DNA of 64,000 bases from Rhizobium sp. CF080 (GCF_000282095.2 NZ_AKKC02000005.1:297921-361920), one strand, 5' to 3'; counted from the stretch's first letter, positions 25,592 through 34,085 are shown. Notes: generated from the letters alone by a model not told the origin. Made by a program: numbers and translations.

Positions 25592-26197
25592 TCACTTCAA
25601 GCTCTCAACCCTCGCTTCGGGATCCTTAAGAGCATGTTCGACGACATACACCCTGACCCGAGGCCGATCAATATCGCGCGGACCCACCTCAATACGTTGC
25701 GTGATGATCGGCACAACTTCTTCCTCGTAGCCTTGCTTGATAATTGCCGCAGCCTCGTCGGGGTCGATTAATTTCGGAGGATCTTGCAATCCATCCAGAA
25801 AGGATTGAGTGCCCTTTTCCTCTTCAGACGTGAATCCTTTTGCATGCTCGTCGAGATCCACTGCCCCTTCATCGTCAAGTATATCGAGTGCCACTTCGAA
25901 CTGCTCCTGCGACACCCCCGATACCAGCACGACATAACCACCGCGACGAAGTCCCTCGCTATAAAGGTCGTGATCGTCTTTCGGAAAGATGAAATCTTCC
26001 AGCCTGGACCACAAGCTCCGTTCCTGCTCGGGGATTTGGCGGTTGCCTCTCGCGTCCGCCATCAAACCGATCGAGCTATCCGGGATCCCTGCATCACGAA
26101 GCCGCTGAAGCGCAGTTTGAGCAACGCCGAGGTCCTTGAACAATGCGGTCAGCATTCTATTAGGCGAGACCGCCTCTGGTTGATCCTCGGTATTCAT
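25592..26197 (-). CDS. General-stress protein of the YflT/YsnF type, C-terminally shortened
   Basis: Start at ATG 26197 (201 residues), GGAG six bases upstream. The N-terminal half (about 14-110) is a GSP17M/YflT-like domain: TALFKDLGVAQTALQRLRDAGIP, SLWSRLEDFIFPKDDHDLYSEGLRRGGYVV, ALDILDDEGAVDLDE. The C-terminal part (EEEVVPIITQRIEVGPRDIDR, VRVYVVE) is the beginning of a DUF2382/YsnF domain, which normally runs much longer. The protein stops soon after, and the adjacent frame carries similar residues, so a frameshift has probably truncated it. Homologues are stress-induced, with no known enzymatic activity. No clear EcfG motif was found in front of it. Confidence 0.65.
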   Translation of the reverse strand: MNTEDQPEAVSPNRMLTALFKDLGVAQTALQRLRDAGIPDSSIGLMADARGNRQIPEQERSLWSRLEDFIFPKDDHDLYSEGLRRGGYVVLVSGVSQEQFEVALDILDDEGAVDLDEHAKGFTSEEEKGTQSFLDGLQDPPKLIDPDEAAAIIKQGYEEEVVPIITQRIEVGPRDIDRPRVRVYVVEHALKDPEARVESLK

Positions 26198-26376
26198 CTC
26201 ATACTCCATGTCAAAGGGCCTTTCACGCGCTCAAATCCAGTTCAGGCTCGGAACCGACCGACGGCGGTGTCATCGCGCACTATCCATAGAATTCTCGGAG
26301 GAAGAGAGGGTTCCGCGAGAACGACCTAAATAAAGGAACTGCCCCGACGGGTTTTGAGGTCATGAGCTGACAGCAT

Positions 26377-26402
26377 GGAACATCGGAAGGTGGCCGCGCG
26401 TT
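26377..26402 (+). promoter_or_regulatory. EcfG-type promoter for the ROK-type gene
   Basis: GGAAC at 26377-26381, 17-base spacer, CGTT at 26399-26402: a full consensus match, 42 bases before the chosen start codon at 26444. Confidence 0.7.
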
Positions 26403-26443
26403 GCGCTGTCCCTGCAGTATCGGCGTCGACAAAAAGGCATCTC

Positions 26444-27526
26444 ATGGCAAAGCCCAATCGTCAGGAACAAACTGAGACAACACCGCTCATTCATGGTGGT
26501 GCTACATTGCAGTCAGTGGTGGTGGATGATTACAACAATGAAATGCGCGGCCGGACAGGGTTCATAGGCGATGACGCCAACAAGAAGACGTTCAGGCTGA
26601 AGCTCGAGGAATTGAGAAAGCGGATGCGGGAGCTGGACAGAGATCCTCTTGGCGCTGTCCCGACGAAAGAGATATCCAAGAAGAAGATCGACGGTTTGCT
26701 GCAGGACGATAATCCGGAGGCAGTTGCGCTCGTCCTGGGGGCGATCGAGGGTTTCTCTCAGAATTTCGCCGACGTGATCAGAAAATTTTTGAAGGACAAA
26801 AGTTGGTCTAAGACTAATCGGATCGTCGTGGGCGGGGGCTTCCGCCAACGACGGGTGGGTGAACTGGCCATTGCGAGGACAATGATGCTGCTCAGGGACG
26901 ACAATGTGGACATCGAGATCGTGCCGATCGCTCATCATCCGGACGAAGCAGGGCTGATAGGAGCCGTACACCTGATGCCCGACTGGATGTTGAAGGGACA
27001 CGAGGCAATCCTCGCCGTAGACATTGGTGGCACTAATGTTCGTGCCGGAGTTGTGGAGTTCGGAAATGGCAAAACCCGACATCTAGATGATGCGAAAGTT
27101 CGCGAATCGGTGATCTGGCGGCACGCTGATGAGAAACCTAGTCGCACAGCAACTATGACGAAGCTGACATCGATGCTGGAAGATCTCATCAAGAAGGCGA
27201 AGGCTGCACGCATAAAGCTTGCTCCATTGATCGGCATTGGCTGCCCGGGTGTCATCGAGGTGGATGGATCAATCACTAGAGGCGGCCAAAACCTGCCTGG
27301 CGGGAACTGGGAGAGCGACCACTTCAATCTCCCGGCGGAACTCATGAAAGCTATTCCCCAGATCGAAGGCAGCAACACGTTCATCATCATGCACAATGAC
27401 GCTGTCGTGCAGGGGCTCTCGCAGGTCCCACTGATGGGGGATGTTGCAAGTTGGGCAGTACTAACGATTGGCACGGGACTCGGCAACGCTCACTTCACCA
27501 ACCGTGTCGCCGAAGATCAGAAGTAG
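26444..27526 (+). CDS. ROK-family sugar-kinase-like protein with permuted motif order
   Basis: Start at ATG 26444 after AAGG (360 residues). Landmarks of ROK/ASKHA sugar kinases are present in an unexpected order. First comes the part that normally closes the fold: helices, IVVGGGF (127-133), then HHPDEAGLIGAVHL (164-177). Then follows the part that normally opens it: AVDIGGTNVRAGVV (191-204), GIGCPGV (264-270), GGQNLPGGNW (280-289), catalytic-type HND with Asp319, and TIGTGLGNA (341-349), after which the protein ends. The zinc motif of many ROK members is absent. This fits a circular permutation. Likely a glucokinase-like or ROK-fold regulator; substrate unknown. Expression is probably EcfG-dependent. 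Confidence 0.75.
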   Translation: MAKPNRQEQTETTPLIHGGATLQSVVVDDYNNEMRGRTGFIGDDANKKTFRLKLEELRKRMRELDRDPLGAVPTKEISKKKIDGLLQDDNPEAVALVLGAIEGFSQNFADVIRKFLKDKSWSKTNRIVVGGGFRQRRVGELAIARTMMLLRDDNVDIEIVPIAHHPDEAGLIGAVHLMPDWMLKGHEAILAVDIGGTNVRAGVVEFGNGKTRHLDDAKVRESVIWRHADEKPSRTATMTKLTSMLEDLIKKAKAARIKLAPLIGIGCPGVIEVDGSITRGGQNLPGGNWESDHFNLPAELMKAIPQIEGSNTFIIMHNDAVVQGLSQVPLMGDVASWAVLTIGTGLGNAHFTNRVAEDQK

Positions 27527-27562
27527 CGCCTAGAGCGCGTCCACTTTACTCGGGGTCCGCAG

Positions 27563-27645
27563 GATTCGAAGTTGTTGGCGCATTCCTGCGGGTCGAAGAG
27601 CGTGACGATCTGGCCGACCGTATTCCATAAGCCCTCGACCGTTCG
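27563..27645 (-). pseudogene. Fragment of an IS630-family transposase
   Basis: The minus-strand translation gives RTVEGLWNTVGQIVTLF, then DPQECANNFESCG, closely matching the C-terminal end of IS630-family transposases (…LWNAIG…ECANYF…G). Only about 28 codons remain, with no inverted repeats recognised. It marks an old insertion next to the ROK-type gene. Confidence 0.6.
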
Positions 27646-27822
27646 CTACGGAAGATTATTCTCTTGTCGTCAGGCTTCACCACAGGATGCCTAAGGCGGG
27701 GTACCGGTGAACGCATTCTCGCGGACCAAGAGCCTGCGGGACCTCACTTTCTAGTCCGCCGCAGCTCTTCTACCTGTTGGGTTCAATACTGAAATACGTG
27801 CTTGAGCCAATGAATATGGACT

Positions 27823-27951
27823 GGCTCGCTCCCCTCGACTGTCGTTGTCCAGCCCGTGACGGACAACCCCAAATATTCCTATGCGATTGTAAACAAGCAG
27901 CGGGTGATCGTCGAGCCTTCCTCTCGCAAGGTCATCCAGGTGATCAAGTAG
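27823..27951 (+). pseudogene. C-terminal remnant of a DUF1236 protein
   Basis: The reading frame ending at TAG 27949-27951 gives VQPVTDNPKYSYAIVNKQ, then RVIVEPSSRKVIQVIK, the typical end of rhizobial DUF1236 proteins. The frame is closed by a stop shortly upstream and no signal peptide is present, so only the tail survives. Confidence 0.65.
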
Positions 27952-28075
27952 GATCACGGCTGAGGTGGTTCGAACGCGACCCTCTCAGAGTGACGAGCCA
28001 CTCGTGTTTATGCTCCGGAATTCAAAGCATTCCAGGAGAGTAAGTAGGCACCCCTGGGTCTAGCGGGGATTGATT

Positions 28076-28454
28076 GTGGGTCAAAAATTCCATATGGGGC
28101 AGCGCGATCACCACCCGGATCTTTCAATCCGCGATCTTTTCCTGAATGTCGCGGAGTCATCGGGTGGCGAACGCATCACCATTGGTGCTGACGCGGGCGG
28201 AGCCGTGGCACAACCGCGCCGAACGTTTCCTTGCCTTTGCTGTCCGGCTACGTCGTCGAACGGATTGTGAGCGTACTGGGGCTAGTGCTATCGACCGTGT
28301 TGGTGCTGCCGATTCCTCTGGGCGACATGGCTCCAGCCGCCGCCCTCTGTTTGATCTCCCTGGACTTCTCGCCGCTGACGGCATCGCGGGGAGTGTTGTC
28401 GCGGGCCTGGCGACCGGGGTCTGGCTTGGCATAAGACAGATGACACGGGCCTAG
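28076..28454 (+). pseudogene. Broken exopolysaccharide synthesis protein ExoD
   Basis: Three frames together recover ExoD-family segments: DLSIRDLFLNVAESSGGERITIG (the N-terminal domain), then VVERIVSVLGLVLSTVLVLP followed by IPLGDMAPAAALCLISL (the conserved PLP-x-GN-x-x-PA region), and after a frameshift GLLAADGIAGSVVAGL. The central WLP region is missing. ExoD is a membrane protein connected with exopolysaccharide production and alkali tolerance in Sinorhizobium. Clearly non-functional here. Confidence 0.65.
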
Positions 28455-28720
28455 TGACATCGCCGCTGGGCTTCCAACTCGCCTTCATAAGCCGCTAGGA
28501 AGAAGCTTCTAGCAACATCCGGATCCGCTTCGCAGCGAAGTGCGGCAAAACAGACTTCCACCGCCCGAGAATAGGCGGGACTTGATTGGTCGTTAAAGCA
28601 GGTCCGCATGTAACGGATTGCCTCCGCCGGACCGAATATGTGTCGGACCCTCTTCTGTTGCAGCAGACAGACTGGTATTCGCCAGCGCGCCCCAAACAAT
28701 ACTGGAATGACGTCGGTCAT
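28451..28720 (-). CDS. DUF982 protein
   Basis: An 89-residue protein with the DUF982 pattern seen in many paralogues in rhizobia: a beta start (ARWRIPVCLLQQ), FGPAEAIRYMRTCF, SPAYSRAVEVCFAALRCEADPDVARSFFLAAYEGEL. The length is normal for the family. Function is unknown for the family. It is surrounded by gene remnants yet seems intact. No clear operon partner. Confidence 0.7.
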   Translation of the reverse strand: MTDVIPVLFGARWRIPVCLLQQKRVRHIFGPAEAIRYMRTCFNDQSSPAYSRAVEVCFAALRCEADPDVARSFFLAAYEGELEAQRRCH

Positions 28721-28947
28721 AGCTCTTTCCCTCTAGCTCTTTTTATTGAGGCTCAGACCATGTTGGGCCTTTTGACCTCGTCGGCCAATTCACCCGAGCT
28801 AATCAAAAAGACGTAGTGCCCGGCCAGAAACTCCCGCGCCGAGCACCGTCAAAATCCGCCTGCCAATCGAGCGGAGGCGGCGCCCCATTCAAAGAAAATT
28901 TCGCAGACGGCGTCAGCTCGAAGGTTGTCGAGAGATAGCCGGGGGGC

Positions 28948-29082
28948 TCATGATCCGATCACTACGCCCGCCGCCTTGGCGCTCGCCTTGGCCACTTGAG
29001 CGGCGATGTCGTCTACAGATGCGGCCGCCAGCTTCGCGATCGCAGCAATGTCGTCCAACAGCGCGATCAATCCTGTAGCCAT
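28948..29082 (-). pseudogene. N-terminal stub of a DUF808 (YedI-like) membrane protein
   Basis: ATG at 29082 has a GGAGAG ribosome-binding site and encodes 44 residues, GLIALLDDIAAIAKLAAASV onward, then AAGVVIGS and stop. Intact DUF808 proteins begin the same way and continue for about 300 residues with several membrane helices, none of which is present downstream. The start signals survive, so a short peptide may still be made. Confidence 0.65.
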
Positions 29083-29265
29083 ACCTTACTCTCCTTATTT
29101 TGCCGGATTCCTTGTTGAACAACTCGGCTCGTTGGGGTTGGCACTCAACTGTAATATCACACGGCAGAAATCTGTAGCGGAAGCAGGTTAGCATGGCTGA
29201 AACCTTGCTTTGGAGGTTAACCACATGCCATCCCAGTCGTTCATTCAAACTGGATTCACCGAATA

Positions 29266-30846
29266 TTAGGGTCCGGCCGCAGGGGCGATCTGCATCTGGG
29301 TAGGTTGGAACTTGTCCGGCGGTCCGGAAAGTGGTTTTTGATCAGTCAGGCGTTCCTCGGCCGAGGCTGGCGGGGTCTTGGATTGAGCGGTCGAACCCGT
29401 CGTTTCCGTTCCGACGCTGGGAATCATATCAGCACTCCGACCCGTTTTCGCATTCGTCGAGAATTGTGGGTTGACTGAAACCTGGTCCGTGCCGATTGGC
29501 TGTGGCGTAACCTTGCCGTCAGACGAAGCAATACGCCAGACGGTATTGCCGGCGTCGTCGGCAACGAGTAACGCTCCCGTCCCGTCGATTCCGACGCCGA
29601 CGGGCCGTCCTTTCGCCTGGTCGCCCTGAATAAAGCCGGTGACGACATCCTGCGCTTTGCCAGATGGCTTGCCGTTTTCGAATGGCACGTACACCACCTT
29701 ATAGCCGTTGAAGCTGTCCCGGTTCCAGCTACCGTGCTCGCCGATGAAGGCGCCGTTGGCGTAAGCGGCAGGAAGAGCAGAATTCATCGAGAAGGTCAGT
29801 CCAAGCGCCGCGACATGGCTCGACAAGGCATAATCCGGTAGGATCGCCCTTTCGACCATGTCGGGACGCGGGGGATGCACACGGCCATCGACATGGTTGC
29901 CATAATAGCTCCAGGGCCAGCCGTAGAAACCGCCTTCCTTGACCGACGTCATGTAGTCGGGAACAAGGTTCGGACCGAGTTCGTCGCGCTCATTGACCAC
30001 CGTCCAGAGCGCACCTGTGTGGGGGTCGAAAGTAAGGCCGTTCGGATTGCGCAGACCCGAGGCGAAAACGCGCGCAGCACCCGTGTGCCGGTCGACCTGC
30101 CAAATCGCCGCGCGGCCTTTTTCGGCTTCGAGCCCGTTCTCGACGATGTTGGAATTCGAGCCCACCGAGACGTAGAGCATCTTGCCATCGGGGCTGAGCG
30201 CCAGATCCTTTGTCCAATGGTGATTGATCGGCCCACCGGGAAGGGGCGTTAGGAGTTTCGGTTGGGCTGCGATTTCATTCTGTCCGAGTTCGTAAGGGTA
30301 GGCGAGAATGGCGGTGGTCGACGCGACGTAGAGAGTGTTGTCGATCCAGGCAACACCGAACGGAGAATCGAGTCTCTTCAGGAGATCGTGCCTCTCGTCC
30401 ACCTCGCCGTCGCGGTTCGTGTCACGCAGCACTGTGATGATGTTGCTTTCCTTCTGCTCGCCGCCACCGCCGCCATGGGCGATCGACATGATCCAGCCCC
30501 GGATGAAATCCTTCGGCCGAGAGGTAGGCTCGCCGCTGGGGCCGCGGGCCTGGATCACCAGTACGTCGCCATTCGGCAAGGTGTGGACTGTGCGGGGGTT
30601 AGCGAAGTCCTTGGCGTAGGCCTTGACGGTCAAGCCGTCTGGAGCGACCGGCATCTCACCATCCTTCCAGCCAACGACTTTCGCTACCTTCAGATCAGGA
30701 AATAAGGAGGGGGCTGGATCTGGGAGGACCGGGTTCGGTCCGATTTGCTGAGAGATGTCAAAATTTCCGCTCTGCGCGTAAGCCGCAAGGCCGACGCCGA
30801 CTGCTATCGACAGAACCGAAGCACCGAGAAACTGCGAGTTTACCAT
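29266..30846 (-). CDS. Secreted PQQ-type sugar dehydrogenase (L-sorbosone dehydrogenase-like)
   Basis: I choose ATG 30846, five bases after GGAGG (526 residues); a second ATG lies one codon earlier. The N-terminus is a signal peptide (FLGASVLSIAVGVGLAAYAQ). The mature part is a six-bladed propeller of the glucose/sorbosone dehydrogenase family: NGDVLVIQARGP, LDSPFGVAWIDNTLYVA, NHHWTKDLALSPDGKMLYV, SGLRNPNGLTFDP, GWPWSYYG, GEHGSWNRDSFNGYKVV, GRPVGVGIDGTGALLVADD. It should oxidise a sugar or aldose in the periplasm with PQQ. The start overlaps the stop of the DUF2231 membrane gene, suggesting a membrane partner in the same stress-driven operon. The C-terminal ~80 residues are low complexity. 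Confidence 0.85.
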   Translation of the reverse strand: MVNSQFLGASVLSIAVGVGLAAYAQSGNFDISQQIGPNPVLPDPAPSLFPDLKVAKVVGWKDGEMPVAPDGLTVKAYAKDFANPRTVHTLPNGDVLVIQARGPSGEPTSRPKDFIRGWIMSIAHGGGGGEQKESNIITVLRDTNRDGEVDERHDLLKRLDSPFGVAWIDNTLYVASTTAILAYPYELGQNEIAAQPKLLTPLPGGPINHHWTKDLALSPDGKMLYVSVGSNSNIVENGLEAEKGRAAIWQVDRHTGAARVFASGLRNPNGLTFDPHTGALWTVVNERDELGPNLVPDYMTSVKEGGFYGWPWSYYGNHVDGRVHPPRPDMVERAILPDYALSSHVAALGLTFSMNSALPAAYANGAFIGEHGSWNRDSFNGYKVVYVPFENGKPSGKAQDVVTGFIQGDQAKGRPVGVGIDGTGALLVADDAGNTVWRIASSDGKVTPQPIGTDQVSVNPQFSTNAKTGRSADMIPSVGTETTGSTAQSKTPPASAEERLTDQKPLSGPPDKFQPTQMQIAPAAGP

Positions 30847-31283
30847 CATACCCTCCAGGCCAGCCTGGCATATTTGCGGGCGGAAACCGCTGCGGCCACC
30901 AAACACAAAACAAAAGTGGCAGCCGAGAGCACAAGTCCATACGGAACTACGGCCGTCCATCCATCGCCGGCATGCATAAGGTTGTTGACAAAGGCCAGAC
31001 CTAGTATGATCAGATAGAGGAGCATGGACAGCCACGCCGGCCGCAACGGGCGAGTGCGGGGACGCACCAGATCCATCAATCCAGCCAGAATTGCGAGCAC
31101 GCCGAACGCCAGCCCGGCGAACAGCAACCATGCGGAGAAGTTCTGCCACATCAGATTGCCATTCCACCAGAAGGCGATATCCGTCGCTAGTGCGAGCGTG
31201 AAGCATACGAAGGGAAATGGGACAAAGAGCGACTGTAGGGGATAGGCAGCCGCATCGCGATCACTAGGGGAAAATATAGCCAT
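30846..31283 (-). CDS. DUF2231-type inner-membrane protein
   Basis: A 145-residue protein from ATG 31283 (GGAG six bases upstream) with four hydrophobic helices. The family-like opening is HPLQSLFVPFP-type (here YPLQSLFVPFPFVCFTLALATDIAFWW), followed by FSAWLLFAGLAFGVLAILAGLMDL and two more helices. DUF2231 members are often associated with electron transfer or dehydrogenases. Here it overlaps the PQQ dehydrogenase by three bases, so it may pass electrons to the membrane or anchor the enzyme, which is an inference from context. It has an EcfG-like promoter 38 bases upstream. Confidence 0.75.
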   Translation of the reverse strand: MAIFSPSDRDAAAYPLQSLFVPFPFVCFTLALATDIAFWWNGNLMWQNFSAWLLFAGLAFGVLAILAGLMDLVRPRTRPLRPAWLSMLLYLIILGLAFVNNLMHAGDGWTAVVPYGLVLSAATFVLCLVAAAVSARKYARLAWRV

Positions 31284-31320
31284 GGCATGCTCCATTGAAC
31301 AAAGAGCTTGGATGCCAATC

Positions 31321-31346
31321 AACCCGCGGCGACGGGAGATGGTTCC
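31321..31346 (-). promoter_or_regulatory. EcfG-type promoter for the DUF2231 / PQQ dehydrogenase operon
   Basis: Minus strand GGAAC at 31346-31342, 17-base spacer, GGTT at 31324-31321, 38 bases before ATG 31283. Confidence 0.6.
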
Positions 31347-31722
31347 GTTAGCCGTCGAGGGGGTCCAGCGGCTGAAAGAGCGTTCTAGAGCTCTCTCGTG
31401 GACGAAATCCGGTTACTGTCGTCCTTCGGTTTGGTGAAAGGAAATGGGGCAGATCCGCAGCGAACGGGTTGAGGCAACCAAAACGAGCAGGCCCCGTTAC
31501 CACGCACAACCGGGCAGTAACGCGATAAGTCAGTGGCCCCGCGCTGGTCCGCTAGGCGCAGGCCCCTGACCTCACGCAACTACCCTTAGGTTGAGATGCA
31601 GCTCGCTCATTTTTCCTGTTCGAGCCCAATCGGTCTCTTTGGCAAAATGATCATTGCGCAATTTTAGAGCTAATTCATCCCCCGTTTGGGAGGTCCTCAT
31701 GCGACGCGCAGTGGCTACAACG

Positions 31723-31836
31723 CTACATAGACGTGATGAAGAGCCAAGAACCGAACGCTGCCCATAGTGCAGAAAGTATGACGCGGAACATCAACGCACT
31801 CCAAGCCCAATTATAACGTCTGTTGAGATGGCTCAC
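31723..31836 (-). CDS. Possible 37-residue membrane peptide
   Basis: From GTG 31836, a short frame encodes a basic start (SHLNRRYNWAW) and one hydrophobic helix (LMFRVILSALWAAFGSWLFI). GGAG abuts the start codon, so initiation would be inefficient. Kept as a weak candidate only. Confidence 0.25.
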   Translation of the reverse strand: MSHLNRRYNWAWSALMFRVILSALWAAFGSWLFITSM

Positions 31837-31981
31837 TCCGTGGCCCCGTACATACCCACTTCGGGTGCTTCCCCGCGAATGCCTCGGCGGCGACGGCAAC
31901 GTCAAAGACGCGCTATAGCGTAGGAAGATCTTCGCTCCTCCCTTCGCGTATTGGTGTGCGAACGCAGCCGAACGCGGCGGA

Positions 31982-32006
31982 GGAACAATCCGACGCTTTG
32001 TAGGTT
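31982..32006 (+). promoter_or_regulatory. EcfG-type promoter for the LEA-like / holin / DUF3618 operon
   Basis: GGAAC at 31982-31986, 16-base spacer, GGTT at 32003-32006. The first start codon is 56 bases downstream. Confidence 0.6.
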
Positions 32007-32062
32007 CGATGTCAGAGCCCTGCGACGGTTCGCAGGTTAATCAACCCTTTGTGGAGTGTTCA

Positions 32063-32686
32063 ATGACTGAGACCGGAACCGGCCAAGGCAGCGGGGACAT
32101 CTCGTCCTCCATATATGATGCGGCGAAAGAGGAGAGAGCCGCTCTGAGCGCAGTCGGCGAGAAACCATCGCCGAGTGCAACCGATGTTCGGCAAAGGATT
32201 TCAGAGGACGTGCAATCCGTCAAGCAGGCCGCGCAGGATCAGGTCTCCAGCGTGAAGGAAAAGGCGAAGGACGTGGTCGACGACCAAAAGAATGTCATCG
32301 CAAAACAGCTGAGCGGGATAGCTGCTGCCGTTAAAAAAGTTGGAAATGAACTCCAGTCAGGCGACCAGCGCGAGTTCGGAAGGATTGCCCGAAACGTCGG
32401 CTCAAGCATGCAGAGGTTCGCGGATGACATCCAGGATCGCAATCTCAGCGAAGTGGTCGGGATGGCGGAGGATTTTGGGCGCAAGCAACCATTTGCCTTT
32501 CTTGGCATGGCTGCCATCGCCGGATTGGCCGCAAGCCGCTTTCTGACAGCTTCTGCCAGCCGAGGCGAGGATGCGGTCTCCAACAAGACTTTATCCGGTG
32601 CTGCGTTCGGAAAGGGCGGACAGCTTTCACCTTCCGTTGCAAGCGCGTCTAAGCAGCAAAATTCGGAGGAAAAATTCAATGGCTAG
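32063..32686 (+). CDS. LEA-like, helix-rich stress protein
   Basis: A 207-residue protein from ATG 32063 with GGAG upstream. The first ~100 residues are a hydrophilic, Ala/Lys/Gln/Asp-rich helix (DVRQRISEDVQSVKQAAQDQ, VSSVKEKAKDVVDDQKNVIA) like LEA or nutrient-deprivation proteins. Then comes an amphipathic stretch (SSMQRFADDIQDRNLSEVV) and a single hydrophobic segment, PFAFLGMAAIAGLAASRFL (about 152-170). Such proteins stand first in a three-gene cassette with a holin-like and a DUF3618 protein in many alphaproteobacteria. Function is unproven; membrane or desiccation protection is a reasonable inference. The next gene starts 8 bases before its stop. Confidence 0.65.
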   Translation: MTETGTGQGSGDISSSIYDAAKEERAALSAVGEKPSPSATDVRQRISEDVQSVKQAAQDQVSSVKEKAKDVVDDQKNVIAKQLSGIAAAVKKVGNELQSGDQREFGRIARNVGSSMQRFADDIQDRNLSEVVGMAEDFGRKQPFAFLGMAAIAGLAASRFLTASASRGEDAVSNKTLSGAAFGKGGQLSPSVASASKQQNSEEKFNG

Positions 32687-33095
32687 TCCGTCCGAAAACC
32701 CGTCGCTTCCCGAACTTGTCAGCGGATTGGTCGGCGACATCACCGGCCTCTTCCGCAAGGAGATCAATCTCGCAAAAACCGAAGCGTCGGAAAAAATGTC
32801 GCATGCGCTGACTGGAGTGGAAGCATTCGCGGCCGGACTGGTTTTCGCGGTAGCAGCTGTCGGTGTTCTACTGGCAGCCCTCGTCAACGGTTTGACAGCC
32901 TTCCTGGTAGCGCGCGGCATGTCAGAGGCTAGCGCAGATGCTCTGTCGTCCGTCGTCGTCGGTGTCGTGGTGGCTTTCATTGCCTGGGGCCTGATTTCAC
33001 GCGGTCTCGCGGCATTCCGGGGCAACAATCTGAAGCTGGACCGGACCTCTGCCTCGCTGAAGCGCGATGCGCAGATTATCAAGGATAGAACGTGA
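32679..33095 (+). CDS. Phage-holin-family (Phage_holin_3_6-like) membrane protein
   Basis: A 138-residue protein, ATG 32679 after GGAGGA. It has an amphipathic N-terminus (LPELVSGLVGDITGLFRKEI, NLAKTEASEKM), two membrane helices (about 43-68 and 83-105) and a charged tail. This is the plan of the putative actinobacterial-type holin family, which occurs outside phages in stress cassettes and need not lyse cells. It overlaps the LEA-like gene by 8 bases and the DUF3618 gene by one base, so the three are translated as a unit. It probably acts in the inner membrane under stress. Confidence 0.75.
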   Translation: MASPSENPSLPELVSGLVGDITGLFRKEINLAKTEASEKMSHALTGVEAFAAGLVFAVAAVGVLLAALVNGLTAFLVARGMSEASADALSSVVVGVVVAFIAWGLISRGLAAFRGNNLKLDRTSASLKRDAQIIKDRT

Positions 33096-34039
33096 TGGCC
33101 TATACAGCGGAAATCCCCAAATCAGTCGAGATCGAGCGCGAGATCGAACAGGATCGGCAACGCATCGAGGACCGAATTGATGCTATCCAACAGCGTATGT
33201 CGCCGGGCCAGTTGGTCGACGAGGTCATGGCCTATGCGAAGTCGAGCGGCGGCGGTGAATATGTCGGAAATCTCGGTAACGCGATGAAGAAGAACCCCAT
33301 CCCGGTTGCATTGATCGGGGTCAGCCTTGCATGGCTGATGGCTGGCCCGAAGAACAACGTTGCCGGAGGCAATGAAGGTGAACGGGACTATCCGCTGGCT
33401 CCCATCCACGGCGATATCCGTCGGATCGGGCCGGTCGAACAGGACGGTGGGGGCCGGTACAGCCATTTTGCCGACGGTACCGGAAAGCGTTTCAAGGCGC
33501 TCACCGATGAAACCGGGCGTCGAGCCGGGCATTTCATGGACGAAAGGGGGAGGACGTTCCGCGGCTTTGCGGATGCCTCCGGCCGGCAGATCCACGACAT
33601 CCGCGACGAGGCGGGGAAGCTATTCGATGATGCCTCCGGATGGGCCTCCAAGACGTGGCAGGCGGTGACGGACTCCGCCGGAAAGATGCGCGACGCAATG
33701 TCGGGGGCCGGGCGTGGTTCGTTGGATGCCGGAGCACAGTTCAACGATGCGATTTTGAAACACTTCAGGGACCAGCCGCTGGTCGGCGGCGCGCTTGCTT
33801 TTGCGGTCGGGGCTGCGATCGGAGCGGCTCTACCCCATACTCGCCAAGAGGACGAAGCGGTCGGCGCTGCGGCAGATAGCGTGAAGGACCGCTTATCGGC
33901 CGAAGCGTCAAACACCCTGGACAAAGCCGAGGGTCTCGCCTCCGACGTCGTCGACAAGGCGGTCTTGGTTGCGGCTGAAGTCCATGACGTTGCGCGCGAC
34001 AGGATCGCGGAGGAGGCTTCGGAGCTCAAGAAAGGGTAA
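33095..34039 (+). CDS. DUF3618 protein with extended glycine/aspartate-rich region
   Basis: A 314-residue protein. The N-terminal DUF3618 domain (about 8-85) includes IEREIEQDRQRIEDRIDAIQ, MSPGQLVDEVMAY and NPIPVALIGVSLAWLMAG, the last being a membrane helix. The middle has repeats of about 17 residues (FADGTGKRFKALTDETGRR, FMDERGRTFRGFADASGRQ). A second hydrophobic segment, PLVGGALAFAVGAAIGAALP, lies near 225-245, followed by an amphipathic helix tail. It is the third gene of the stress cassette, sharing one base with the holin-like stop. The repeats suggest a coiled or fibrous periplasmic or cytoplasmic part. Function unknown. Confidence 0.75.
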   Translation: MAYTAEIPKSVEIEREIEQDRQRIEDRIDAIQQRMSPGQLVDEVMAYAKSSGGGEYVGNLGNAMKKNPIPVALIGVSLAWLMAGPKNNVAGGNEGERDYPLAPIHGDIRRIGPVEQDGGGRYSHFADGTGKRFKALTDETGRRAGHFMDERGRTFRGFADASGRQIHDIRDEAGKLFDDASGWASKTWQAVTDSAGKMRDAMSGAGRGSLDAGAQFNDAILKHFRDQPLVGGALAFAVGAAIGAALPHTRQEDEAVGAAADSVKDRLSAEASNTLDKAEGLASDVVDKAVLVAAEVHDVARDRIAEEASELKKG

Positions 34040-34085
34040 GACGCGCGTATAACTCGATAAGTGTATACTTTGTTTGAACGACGCT

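Larger units (their letters stand above)
31284..32062. other. Divergent intergenic region with two stress promoters
   Basis: This 780-base stretch between divergent operons carries EcfG-like promoters at both ends (31321-31346 minus, 31982-32006 plus). The middle holds no convincing gene except the possible membrane peptide at 31723-31836. The middle is AT-richer than its surroundings (about 31600-31680). Confidence 0.5.

Noticed and set aside
26281..26335. GGAAC in front of the YsnF-like gene (minus strand) as an EcfG promoter
   Set aside because: At the proper distance the -10 reads AATT rather than NGTT, so the match fails.
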